Shown piece after piece: positions 6,912 through 14,672 of a stretch of DNA of 18,948 nucleotides (the first letter of the stretch is position 1; each line of letters starts with the position of its first letter). The notes under the pieces were generated by a model. It saw only the letters and a list, made by a program, of their open reading frames with translations. It was not told the DNA's origin and did no database searches. The DNA lies in NCBI GenBank assembly GCA_946221035.1, contig CAMIME010000046.1, positions 1-18,948 of the forward strand. The letters run 5' to 3'. The stretch is from an uncultured Campylobacter sp. (GTDB taxonomy: Bacteria > Actinomycetota > Actinomycetes > Mycobacteriales > Mycobacteriaceae). The translations under genes and the position numbers were made by a program.

Positions 6912-8471
6912 CTAAACCTCCGCAATCCAGACGTTCTCGAACATGGCTTGGCCCAGCGGCATACCGCCGGGGTGGCGGGTAAGGCCCACCACGTAGTCCT
7001 GGTAGGCGTCGACCTGGTTGGCGAAGCCCCAAATGATGTAGCCGCCTTCGTCGTAAAGCTCGCGCTGCAGCTCGTAGATGAGTTTGGTGCGCTGCTCCTC
7101 GTCCACCAAGGTGCGGGCCTCGTTCGCCTTGGCCGTGAATTCCGGGTCGTCCCAGTGCGTTTCGTTGAACGGTGAATCCGCCGTGGCGCACTGGTTGACC
7201 TGCTGCAGGAAGTTGCGGGTGTAGTAGAACGTGAGCGCAAACGGGTACTCGAGGTAATTACCTTCGGAGAAGAACGTGGAGGAGTCCACCTGCTCGATCT
7301 TCACCCTGATCCCGGCGGCGCGTGCCTGCTCCGCGTACACCTGCGCGGAGCGTACCGCGCCGGTTTGGATCTCGGCCGCGGCGAGTGTGACGTCGATGCC
7401 GTCCGGATACCCAGCTTCTGCAAGCAGCCGCTTCGCCTCCTGGATGTTCTGTTCGCGCTGCGGGAAGTCGTGCGGGTAGGCGTTGTCGTAGATCGCGAAC
7501 ATGTCGTTGCCCACCTGGCCTTCCCCGGAGTAGACCTGGTCGACCATCTGCTGGCGGTCGACAGCAAGCCGCATAGCTTGACGCACCCGGACATCGTCGA
7601 AAGGCGCGACGTCCACCCGCATGGTCAGCGGCAGCCACATACCGGTTTCCGAAACGAGGATGGAAAGGCGCGGATCAGCCTCGATGACCCGGGCGAGGGA
7701 GTGGTTCAGGCTTCCGATGGCGTCGACCTGAGACGACAGCAGCGCATTGAGCATCGCGTCTTCCTCCTGAAAGTCGATCAGCTCGAGGCGCTCGAGGTAA
7801 GGCGGGCCGCCCCAGAAGTGCTCGTTGCGCACCAGCACCGTCGATTGGCCGGGGGAGAAGTACTCCAGTTTGAACGGGCCCGCGCCCACGGGGTGCTTCG
7901 GGTCGTAGCCCTCGGGGACGATGCCCATTTGGTACTCCGCGAGCGAATCGATAAGCGTCGCGTCCGGTGATGAAAGGAAGATTTTGAGCGTTTGCTTATC
8001 GACGACCTCCATCGATTCGATGTGGTTAATCGAGGCCGCACCGGACTTAGGATCTTCCGGGTCTTTGATGCGATTGAGCGTGAAGATGACGTCTTCGGGC
8101 CGAACCGGCGAGCCGTCGGAGAACAAAGCGCCCTGGCGCAGGGTGACCGTCCACTCGTCGGCGGCCTCATTCGGCTCGATTGCGGTGGCCAGGCGGTACT
8201 GCAGCTGGTACTGCTCGTCGCGGCGTGCGAGGGCGTCGTACATGTTGATCAGGCGCGCGCCGTCCGACTGACTGGCCGGAATGTGCGCGTCAATGGTGTC
8301 TGACGCTGATCCTCCGACCAGCCCGACGCGCAGCGTGCCGCCTTCCTTTGGTGGGCCGGATGTGTCGATCTGCTCGGTCGGGGCACCGTTGGAGCACGAC
8401 GTGAGCGCCAGCGCCGCGCCACCGATTGCCGTGGCACGCAGGAACTGGCGCCGAGTGAATTGAATCGTCAT
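6912..8471 (-). CDS. Extracellular solute-binding protein, family 5 (peptide/nickel/opine type), Tat-type lipoprotein
   Basis: This 519-residue protein should capture the substrate outside the membrane and deliver it to the permeases. The N-terminus carries a textbook twin-arginine motif TRRQFLR (6-12), a hydrophobic stretch and a lipobox LTSC with C26 as the lipid-modified residue. It is thus a Tat-exported lipoprotein. The mature part follows the SBP_bac_5 pattern: GGTLRVG near 44, a WTVTLRQGALFSDGSPV block near 128-145, PVGAGPFKLEYF near 195-206, and VRQAMRLAVDRQQM in the second lobe. A GGAAAGGGAC ribosome site precedes the ATG. Family 5 proteins bind peptides, nickel chelates, opines, glutathione or sugars, so ligand identity is open. 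The ATG directly follows the regulator's TAG stop. Confidence 0.92.
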   Translation of the reverse strand: MTIQFTRRQFLRATAIGGAALALTSCSNGAPTEQIDTSGPPKEGGTLRVGLVGGSASDTIDAHIPASQSDGARLINMYDALARRDEQYQLQYRLATAIEPNEAADEWTVTLRQGALFSDGSPVRPEDVIFTLNRIKDPEDPKSGAASINHIESMEVVDKQTLKIFLSSPDATLIDSLAEYQMGIVPEGYDPKHPVGAGPFKLEYFSPGQSTVLVRNEHFWGGPPYLERLELIDFQEEDAMLNALLSSQVDAIGSLNHSLARVIEADPRLSILVSETGMWLPLTMRVDVAPFDDVRVRQAMRLAVDRQQMVDQVYSGEGQVGNDMFAIYDNAYPHDFPQREQNIQEAKRLLAEAGYPDGIDVTLAAAEIQTGAVRSAQVYAEQARAAGIRVKIEQVDSSTFFSEGNYLEYPFALTFYYTRNFLQQVNQCATADSPFNETHWDDPEFTAKANEARTLVDEEQRTKLIYELQRELYDEGGYIIWGFANQVDAYQDYVVGLTRHPGGMPLGQAMFENVWIAEV

Positions 8472-9311
8472 CTAGCTGTCCCTTTCCGTATCTGGTCGCG
8501 GAACCATCCAGGTGCGTAGGTACGCGCTTACCGCGTCGCGAGCTTGCTCCGCTGTGAGCACTCCTGAAAGCATCCGCACCCCGAAACCGTCGATAATGGC
8601 GGTGATTGCATCTACCATCTGCTCCGGTGTGCTGGGAGTGAACCGGCCCGCGGCGAGACCGTCCTCGACGATGTCGCGCAGCCCCGCTTGCCAGCGTGAA
8701 TACGCGGCGGCGGTCGCTTGCTGGGCATCGGCGAAGGCAGGTGCAGAGGCCCAGAACTGGGCCCAGGTCGTCCACTCGCGCCGCGCTTCCGGCGATCCGT
8801 CGAGCTGCACCTCGGCCATACGAAGGAGGCGCTCGGCCGGGTCCGCAATATCGCCGAGGTGCGCCCTGCGCGCGGCAGCCTGCTGGGCGCACAGGTCCAG
8901 CGTTGCAATGAATATGTCGTTTTTGGAGTGGAAGTAATAGAGCACCGCGGACGGCGACATCCCTGCGGCCGCGGCGACGTCGGCGACTGTGACGGATTGA
9001 TAGCCACGGGCGGTGAACAGGGGCCATGCGGCACTGAGTATTGCCTGCTTGCGGCGGGCGAACTCCGCGCCGCTCCTGCGGGGATTAGGTGCGGCGGCTT
9101 CAACTTCGGAAGGAGCCGCGAGGCACTCGAGATCTACGCCGGTGACCTGTGCGAGGAGCTCAAGCTCGCTAGCACTGAATTTGCGCATCCCGGAAAGAGA
9201 CTTCGACAGCTTGCTCGGATCGATGCCGAGATGCGCCGCAACATCGCGCTGCTTCAAGCCAGCGGCCTGGATCGCGGCGCGCGCAGCGAGATGGGGGTAT
9301 GCGGAAACCAT
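8472..9311 (-). CDS. Transcriptional regulator with N-terminal XRE-like HTH and TetR-family domain
   Basis: This 279-residue predicted repressor is the first gene of the ABC operon. Residues about 8-62 form an XRE/Cro-like helix-turn-helix (LKQRDVAAHLGIDPSKLSKS, then LSGMRKFSASELELLAQVTG). A linker of about 20 residues follows. Residues about 85-131 form a TetR-type HTH (ILSAAWPLFTARGYQSVTVA, AAAAGMSPSAVLYYFHSKND). The remaining 150 residues are the helical ligand-binding and dimerisation domain, of the BetI-like sort judged by EWTTWAQFWASA. Ordinary TetR proteins are about 190-220 residues and lack the first HTH. There is no Shine-Dalgarno before the ATG, and inverted repeats overlap the probable promoter, which fits autoregulation. 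A start inside, skipping the XRE part, is less likely because the coding frame is well conserved in style from residue 1. Confidence 0.85.
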   Translation of the reverse strand: MVSAYPHLAARAAIQAAGLKQRDVAAHLGIDPSKLSKSLSGMRKFSASELELLAQVTGVDLECLAAPSEVEAAAPNPRRSGAEFARRKQAILSAAWPLFTARGYQSVTVADVAAAAGMSPSAVLYYFHSKNDIFIATLDLCAQQAAARRAHLGDIADPAERLLRMAEVQLDGSPEARREWTTWAQFWASAPAFADAQQATAAAYSRWQAGLRDIVEDGLAAGRFTPSTPEQMVDAITAIIDGFGVRMLSGVLTAEQARDAVSAYLRTWMVPRPDTERDS

Positions 9312-9317
9312 ACGAAT

Positions 9318-9347
9318 AAACGTATAGTTTCAAGTGAACGATCGCAA
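9318..9347 (-). promoter_or_regulatory. Candidate promoter and operator of the regulator/ABC operon
   Basis: Read on the minus strand, TTGCGA (9347-9342) and TATACG (9326-9321) are -35 and -10 candidates separated by 15 nt. The -10 ends 9 nt before the ATG, so the transcript may be leaderless. Two inverted repeats overlap it: AAAC-GTATA-GTTT at 9318-9330 and TTCA-AG-TGAA at 9329-9338. Both are short, but their position over the -10 and spacer suits a repressor site for the adjacent dual-HTH protein. Confidence 0.4.
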
Positions 9348-9410
9348 CTGTTTGAGTGGCATTCAGGACCGAAATCGCAATTTTTCCGGCGTCATTTGTC
9401 CAGCGGTACG

Positions 9411-9416
9411 TACACT
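9411..9416 (+). promoter_or_regulatory. Likely -10 element of uvrB
   Basis: TACACT fits the corynebacterial TAnAnT pattern and ends 7 nt before the ATG at 9424, suggesting a leaderless transcript. The same hexamer occurs before the second usp gene. No clear -35 is seen at standard spacing, and no canonical LexA box (GAAC-N4-GTTC) lies in 9312-9423. Confidence 0.42.
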
Positions 9417-9423
9417 GACATGC

Positions 9424-11520
9424 ATGGCATTTGCTGCTGAACATCCCGTCCTCGCCCAATCCGAATTCCGCCCTGTGGGCGAAATCGAGCGGCGGGAGAA
9501 GCCCTTCGAAGTCGTCTCAGAATACAAGCCCTCCGGCGACCAGCCCACGGCGATCAGGGAGTTGGACGCGCGCCTGCGCCGCGGGGAGGAAGACGTCGTG
9601 CTCATGGGTGCCACCGGTACCGGTAAGTCGGCGACCGCCGCGTGGCTGATTGAGCAGCAGCAGCGGCCCACCCTTGTCATGGCACCAAACAAGACGCTGG
9701 CGGCGCAGCTTGCCAACGAGCTTCGCCAGCTGTTGCCCAACAATGCGGTTGAGTACTTCGTGTCGTACTACGACTACTACCAACCCGAGGCGTACATCGC
9801 GCAGACGGACACGTATATCGAAAAAGATTCCTCCATCAACGACGACGTGGAGCGCCTGCGCCACTCCGCCACCTCGGCGCTGCTGAGCCGTCGCGACGTG
9901 GTCGTGGTCGCGTCGGTGTCGTGCATCTACGGCCTGGGTACCCCGCAGTCCTACCTCGACCGCTCCATTGTGCTGCGCACCGGCGAGGAGGTCGAGCGCG
10001 ACCGTTTCCTGCGCTTGCTTGTCGACGTGCAGTATGAACGCAACGACATCGACTTCAAACGCGGCACGTTCCGCGTCAAAGGCGACACCGTGGACATCAT
10101 CCCGGCCTACGAGGAGGTCGCGGTGCGCGTGGAGTTCTTCGGCGACGAGGTGGATGCGCTCTACTACATCCACCCGCTGACCGGGGACGTGATCAGCCAG
10201 GAGGACGAGGTCCGCATCTTCCCGGCAACCCACTACGTGGCCACCGATGAGCGAATGGAAAAGGCCATCGAGGCAATCAAGCTGGAGCTCGCGGACCGCC
10301 TGGAGGAGCTGGAGAACAAAGGCAAGCTGCTCGAGGCGCAAAGGTTACGCATGCGCACGGAATACGACCTGGAGATGATTCAGCAGGTCGGCTTCTGCTC
10401 CGGCATTGAGAACTACTCGCGGCACATGGACGGTCGCCCTGCGGGCTCCGCACCGGCGACCCTCATCGACTACTTCCCGGAAGACTTCCTCACGATTATC
10501 GACGAGTCCCACGTCACCGTGCCCCAGATCGGCGGCATGTTCGAGGGCGATATGTCCCGCAAGCGCAACTTGGTGGAGTTCGGGTTCCGCTTGCCTTCGG
10601 CCGTCGATAATCGGCCGCTCACGTTCGACGAGTTCGAGGCGCGAGTGGGGCAGACCGTGTACATGTCTGCGACCCCCGGCGATTACGAGCTGGCGGCGTC
10701 GGGTGGTGAGTTCGTTGAGCAGGTGATCCGTCCGACCGGCCTGGTAGATCCGAAGGTGACAGTCAAGCCAACGAAGGGCCAGATCGACGACCTTATCGAC
10801 GAGATCCGGCAGCGCACCGCCAAAGACGAGCGCGTGCTGGTGACCACGCTGACCAAGCGCATGGCCGAAGACCTCACCGACTATCTGCTGGATAACGGCA
10901 TTAAGGTGCGCTACCTCCACTCCGACATCGACACGTTGCAACGCGTGGAGTTGCTGCGCCAGCTCCGCCTCGGCGAGTACGACGTGCTCGTGGGCATCAA
11001 CCTGCTGCGCGAGGGCCTGGATCTGCCCGAAGTCAGCCTCGTGGCCATCCTGGATGCCGATAAGGAGGGCTTCCTGCGCTCCACGAAATCCCTGATCCAG
11101 ACCATCGGCCGCGCCGCCCGCAACGTCTCCGGCGAGGTCATCATGTACGCCGACCAGATCACGGAGTCCATGCAGGAGGCGATCGAGGAGACGGAGCGCC
11201 GTCGCGAAAAGCAGATCGCCTACAACGAAGAGCACGGCATCGACCCGCAACCGCTGCGCAAAGCCATCGCCGACATCCTGGACCAGGTCTACGAAAACGG
11301 CGAGGAGGGCCAGGCGAGCCTGAGCTCTGATGCCGCTGTGGTGGACAAGCCCGACGTGGCCAACATGGCCTCCGACGAGGTGCAGAAGCTTATCGACGAC
11401 CTCACGGTCCAAATGCGAGAGGCCGCGCGCGAGCTGAAGTTTGAGCTGGCGGGCCGGCTGAGGGACGAGATCGCGGACTTGAAGCGCGAACTGCGTGGTA
11501 TCAAAGACACAGGCAATTAG
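9424..11520 (+). CDS. uvrB: UvrABC system protein B (excision nuclease subunit B)
   Basis: UvrB receives damaged DNA from UvrA, verifies the lesion with its beta-hairpin and recruits UvrC for incision. The 698-residue protein has Walker A GATGTGKS (62-69), the beta-hairpin region with its tyrosines (VSYYDYYQPEAYIAQTDTYI, about 113-132), Walker B DESH (360-363), helicase motifs V and VI (GINLLREGLDLPEV; QTIGRAARN) and a C-terminal UVR domain (about 650-692) that contacts UvrC. I chose the ATG at 9424, giving MAFAAEHPVLAQSEF, because known actinobacterial UvrB proteins begin this way. The earlier in-frame ATG at 9334 adds an unrelated 30-residue leader running through the promoter. uvrB heads a likely unit with the first usp gene 15 nt downstream. 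Confidence 0.97.
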   Translation: MAFAAEHPVLAQSEFRPVGEIERREKPFEVVSEYKPSGDQPTAIRELDARLRRGEEDVVLMGATGTGKSATAAWLIEQQQRPTLVMAPNKTLAAQLANELRQLLPNNAVEYFVSYYDYYQPEAYIAQTDTYIEKDSSINDDVERLRHSATSALLSRRDVVVVASVSCIYGLGTPQSYLDRSIVLRTGEEVERDRFLRLLVDVQYERNDIDFKRGTFRVKGDTVDIIPAYEEVAVRVEFFGDEVDALYYIHPLTGDVISQEDEVRIFPATHYVATDERMEKAIEAIKLELADRLEELENKGKLLEAQRLRMRTEYDLEMIQQVGFCSGIENYSRHMDGRPAGSAPATLIDYFPEDFLTIIDESHVTVPQIGGMFEGDMSRKRNLVEFGFRLPSAVDNRPLTFDEFEARVGQTVYMSATPGDYELAASGGEFVEQVIRPTGLVDPKVTVKPTKGQIDDLIDEIRQRTAKDERVLVTTLTKRMAEDLTDYLLDNGIKVRYLHSDIDTLQRVELLRQLRLGEYDVLVGINLLREGLDLPEVSLVAILDADKEGFLRSTKSLIQTIGRAARNVSGEVIMYADQITESMQEAIEETERRREKQIAYNEEHGIDPQPLRKAIADILDQVYENGEEGQASLSSDAAVVDKPDVANMASDEVQKLIDDLTVQMREAARELKFELAGRLRDEIADLKRELRGIKDTGN

Positions 11521-11535
11521 CGAAAGGGACGAACG

Positions 11536-11994
11536 ATGCACTCCTACACCTCGATCGCCGTCGGCACCGACGGTTCGCCAACATCCATGGTCGCGGTGCG
11601 CGCGGCAGCGAGCCTTGCCCGCGTCTACAACGCGACGCTGACGATCATCTGTGCGCACTACACCGCGTCGGGCTCAATGCTCAACTCCACGAATGCCGAG
11701 CTGAGCAAGATCGACATCGTCTCTGAATCCGGCGCAAAGGAGGTGTTGGCGAAAGCCAACGCCATCGCCCAAGAGGAGCAGGCACCGACCATCAATCTGG
11801 TGATGAAGTCCGGCCAGCCCGCCAACGTGCTCATCGAGTCGGTGGAGGACCACGCCGTTGACCTCCTCGTCGTTGGTAACAAGGGCATGCGGTCGATGGC
11901 CGGCAGGATTTTCGGCAACATTCCAGGCAGCGTGGCAAAGAAGGCTCCGGTGGACGTGATGCTGGTGGACACCAGGTCAGAGGGGCACAACTAA
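11536..11994 (+). CDS. Universal stress protein (UspA family), first copy
   Basis: This is a 152-residue single-domain Usp protein, a small cytosolic nucleotide-binding fold linked to stress survival. The first strand and loop SIAVGTDGSPTS is typical. Near the C-terminus LLVVGNKGMRSMAGRIFGNI follows the GxxG-x9-G ATP-binding pattern, although the last G is followed by N rather than S or T, so ATP binding may be weaker than in the next gene's product. A GAAAGGGAC ribosome site sits shortly before the ATG, 15 nt after uvrB ends, so cotranscription with uvrB is likely. Confidence 0.9.
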   Translation: MHSYTSIAVGTDGSPTSMVAVRAAASLARVYNATLTIICAHYTASGSMLNSTNAELSKIDIVSESGAKEVLAKANAIAQEEQAPTINLVMKSGQPANVLIESVEDHAVDLLVVGNKGMRSMAGRIFGNIPGSVAKKAPVDVMLVDTRSEGHN

Positions 11995-12005
11995 ACGGGC
12001 AGGGG

Positions 12006-12044
12006 TACACTAGTCCTGCAATTGAGGCTCAAAGACTTGAAAGG
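12006..12044 (+). promoter_or_regulatory. Possible promoter and ribosome site of the second usp gene
   Basis: TACACT at 12006-12011 is identical to the -10 candidate of uvrB and lies in the 62-nt gap between the two usp genes. A GAAAGG ribosome site is at 12039-12044, 12 nt before the ATG. The -35 is not clear. If active, it gives the second usp gene separate control. Confidence 0.4.
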
Positions 12045-12056
12045 TGTCTGATTTTC

Positions 12057-12503
12057 ATGGCCGATACCCCCTACACGACCATCGTTGTCGGTTCCGACGG
12101 TTCGAAGTCGTCCCTGCTCGCAGTTGAGCGCGCAGCCAAGATGGCCGTCGCGTTCGGCTCCACACTGGTGATCGGCACCGCCTACTACGAGAACGAGGAA
12201 GACGCCGCGAAGACGCTGCGCCAAGACTCGGTGACCATTCTCGGTGATGACCAGGCGTTGAAGAACCTCGAAGCAGCCGCTGAGCACGCCCGCGCCGCCG
12301 GCGCGACCGATGTGCAGACAGCAACGCGCCCGGGCACCCCGGTCGAGGCGCTCATGTCCATCGTGAACGACAACAAGGCTGAGCTGCTCGTGGTGGGTAA
12401 CCGCGGCATCAACTCGCTGACTGGTCGCCTGTTGGGCTCCGTGCCGGCAGACATCGCCCGTCAGTCTGACTGCGATGTCATGATCGTGCACACGGTTAAC
12501 TAA
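12057..12503 (+). CDS. Universal stress protein (UspA family), second copy, Rv1636-like
   Basis: This is a 148-residue Usp protein. TIVVGSDGSKSS marks the first nucleotide-binding loop, and LLVVGNRGINSLTGRLLGSV has the full GxxG-x9-G(S/T) motif, so it should bind ATP or a related nucleotide. The ending DVMIVHTVN and the place between uvrB and uvrA match mycobacterial Rv1636 (TB15.3), a Usp known to bind cAMP. Orthology is an inference from these two points. It shares only the fold-level pattern with the upstream Usp, so the pair is not a recent duplication. Its last 8 bp overlap the end of the convergent helD gene. Confidence 0.92.
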   Translation: MADTPYTTIVVGSDGSKSSLLAVERAAKMAVAFGSTLVIGTAYYENEEDAAKTLRQDSVTILGDDQALKNLEAAAEHARAAGATDVQTATRPGTPVEALMSIVNDNKAELLVVGNRGINSLTGRLLGSVPADIARQSDCDVMIVHTVN

Positions 12504-14664
12504 TTTCGCCGAGTACCGTCAGGGTCTGCGTGGCCCGGGTGACAGCAACGTAGAGGTCTTGCCACCCCTGTGGCGAGGCCTCAACTATTTTCGCCGGTTC
12601 CCGCACGATGACGTGGTCGAACTCGAGGCCCTTCATCTCGGCGATGTTGTCGGCATCAATAACGGCTGTGAGCCCCTCGAATCGTTCGGCTTCACCACCA
12701 TCGGCTTCCCACCTCACCGGCACACCCGAGTGTCGGATCGCCTCCGGCACCGATGCATCTGGGTCGACACGGTGCAAGATCTGCTCCGCGACCTCCATGA
12801 TCTCCGCCGGTGTCCGGTAGTTCACCGTCAGCTCGTGCAGGCGGAAGCGGTCACCCACGAAGGGCTCCAGCGCCGTGGCCCAGTCGTCGACACCGGCGGG
12901 TGAGGATGTTTGGAACGTGTCGCCCACCAGCGTCATCCACCTTGAGGGGCAGCGGCGGAAGATCATCCGCCACTCCATCGGTGAGAGCTCTTGGGCTTCG
13001 TCGACGATGACGTGCCCGTACGCCCACGCCTGGTCGGCGCGCGCCCGCTGGGCGGTGGAGCGCGAATCCGTTTCCCGCTGACGGCTGGCGAGCGTCTCCG
13101 CATCAATCACATCCGCTGCCGAGAGGATCTCGGCTTCGAACTGGTCGTCATCGTTATCCGTTGCCTCGGACGAGGCGAGGACGTCAAGCACGTCTTCCGC
13201 CTCCTCGACCTGGGCGCGCCACGCCGCTTCCTCCCGACGTCGCTCCTCCTCGGGGTCGACGGTGCCGATCAGCGTCGCCAGTTCGTCGACAAGCGCCGTG
13301 TCCGCGGGGGTAAACGGTGAACCTGGGACCCGGTAGAGCCCATCGCGGGTGTAATCGTCGTAGTCGCCAGCCACTGCCGCGAGCTCGTCCTGATCGGTGA
13401 GCAAGCCTTCGAGGACCTCAATCGGGTCAAGGGTGGGGAAGTAGTCATCGATGAGCTCCGCGACCTGCGGATCATCGGCCAGATCATCGTGGAGCTGGTC
13501 CACGTCCGCGTCGGAAAGCAAGTTGGGTCCGCCAAGCGGGTCCTCACCGATGCGCCTCGCCAGCGCCTCCGCGACGAGTTGGGTGAGATGCTCAGCGAAG
13601 ATCGCGCGCGCCGCATTGTGCGGTTTGCGTGACCGTCGCGCCCGAGTACGCGCGGTCTTCACCATGCCGGGTGTGACCATGACCTCCACACCGTCGATAG
13701 AGAGGCGAACCGGCGCTTCCGGGACCGTCTCGTAGCGCTGGACCGCGCGTTTGAGAATGGTCACCATTTCGACCGAGCCCTTCACCTCCACCGCCTGCAG
13801 GCTGTCGCGCCCCGTCGGCGCGAACCCCGGCACGAGGTTCGCTGCGGTGGTGAGCACCACGCCCGTCTCGCCCAGCTCCGGGAGCACCCGGGAGATGTAT
13901 TCCAAAAACGTGTCGTTGGGACCCACCACCAGGACGCCCGTGCGGGTCAGCTGGTCGCGCCACGTGTACAGCAGGTAGGCAATGCGGTGCAGGGCAACCG
14001 CAGTCTTGCCGGTGCCGGGCCCGCCTTGCACTACCATGACGCCGCGGGTTGGATCCCGGATGATCTCGTCCTGCTCGCGCTGGATCGTCTCCACGATCGA
14101 TTGCATATGTCCGGTTCGCGGCGCGGACATCGCTCGCCGCAGCGCCGCTTCCGAGCCCACGCCCCCGGCGGTTTCCGCGGTGGATTCACCAAAGAGCACC
14201 TCGTCGTCCACCGCCACCACAGTCCTGCCGCGCATCCGGATGTTGCGTCGCGTCTCCACGCCCTCCGGTTGCGCCGTCGTTGCCAGGTAAAACGGGCGCG
14301 CCAGCGGAGCACGCCAGTCCAACAGCAGCGTGCGGTAGTCGTCCTGCCTATCGTCGATACCCATCCGGCCGATGTAGCGCCGCTCCAATCCCTCGCGCCC
14401 CGGCACCGGGTTCTCGGGCTGGGGATCAACGACATCGATCCTTCCGAACACAAGCCCAGTCTCCGCGACGTTGAGCGTGTCCAGCTTCGCGTTCAGGCCG
14501 TGGTACTCAGTTTCGCGGCGCACCAACGCATCGGCATCGGGGTTATCCGGGTCCACGTCACGTTGGACAGCGTCGAGTTGTGCCTGGGCGCGGGCCACCT
14601 CGGCGTCGAGACGCGCGAAGAGCCCGTCGGCGTAGCGCTGTTCTTGCTCAATCATGTCCACCAC
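12496..14664 (-). CDS. helD: HelD-family RNA polymerase recycling ATPase (UvrD/Rep-like superfamily 1)
   Basis: HelD proteins use ATP to pull stalled RNA polymerase off DNA; some actinobacterial forms (HelR) lower rifamycin sensitivity. The 722-residue protein has an N-terminal coiled-coil arm (1-65) that would enter the secondary channel, Walker A GPGTGKT (215-221), an inserted acidic region (about 450-535, with DNDDDQFEAE) where class II HelD has its primary-channel loop, Walker B VDEAQ (554-558), NYRTP (615-619), KGLEFD (678-683) and LYVAVTRAT (704-712). Only about 27 residues lie between VRW (650-652) and KGLEFD, which seems short for the family. The start may be this GTG or the ATG three codons downstream (14655); neither has a strong ribosome site. 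Confidence 0.88.
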   Translation of the reverse strand: MVDMIEQEQRYADGLFARLDAEVARAQAQLDAVQRDVDPDNPDADALVRRETEYHGLNAKLDTLNVAETGLVFGRIDVVDPQPENPVPGREGLERRYIGRMGIDDRQDDYRTLLLDWRAPLARPFYLATTAQPEGVETRRNIRMRGRTVVAVDDEVLFGESTAETAGGVGSEAALRRAMSAPRTGHMQSIVETIQREQDEIIRDPTRGVMVVQGGPGTGKTAVALHRIAYLLYTWRDQLTRTGVLVVGPNDTFLEYISRVLPELGETGVVLTTAANLVPGFAPTGRDSLQAVEVKGSVEMVTILKRAVQRYETVPEAPVRLSIDGVEVMVTPGMVKTARTRARRSRKPHNAARAIFAEHLTQLVAEALARRIGEDPLGGPNLLSDADVDQLHDDLADDPQVAELIDDYFPTLDPIEVLEGLLTDQDELAAVAGDYDDYTRDGLYRVPGSPFTPADTALVDELATLIGTVDPEEERRREEAAWRAQVEEAEDVLDVLASSEATDNDDDQFEAEILSAADVIDAETLASRQRETDSRSTAQRARADQAWAYGHVIVDEAQELSPMEWRMIFRRCPSRWMTLVGDTFQTSSPAGVDDWATALEPFVGDRFRLHELTVNYRTPAEIMEVAEQILHRVDPDASVPEAIRHSGVPVRWEADGGEAERFEGLTAVIDADNIAEMKGLEFDHVIVREPAKIVEASPQGWQDLYVAVTRATQTLTVLGEIS

Positions 14665-14672
14665 AACACCAA

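Noticed and set aside
9334..9423. Upstream ATG for uvrB adding 30 residues
   Set aside because: The extension runs through the likely -10 and is unlike UvrB N-termini; MAFAAEHPVL at 9424 matches the family.
10345..11658. 437-codon open frame antisense to uvrB
   Set aside because: Mirror frame of a GC-rich gene; low-complexity, His/Arg/Val-rich product, no recognisable domain, fully covered by uvrB.
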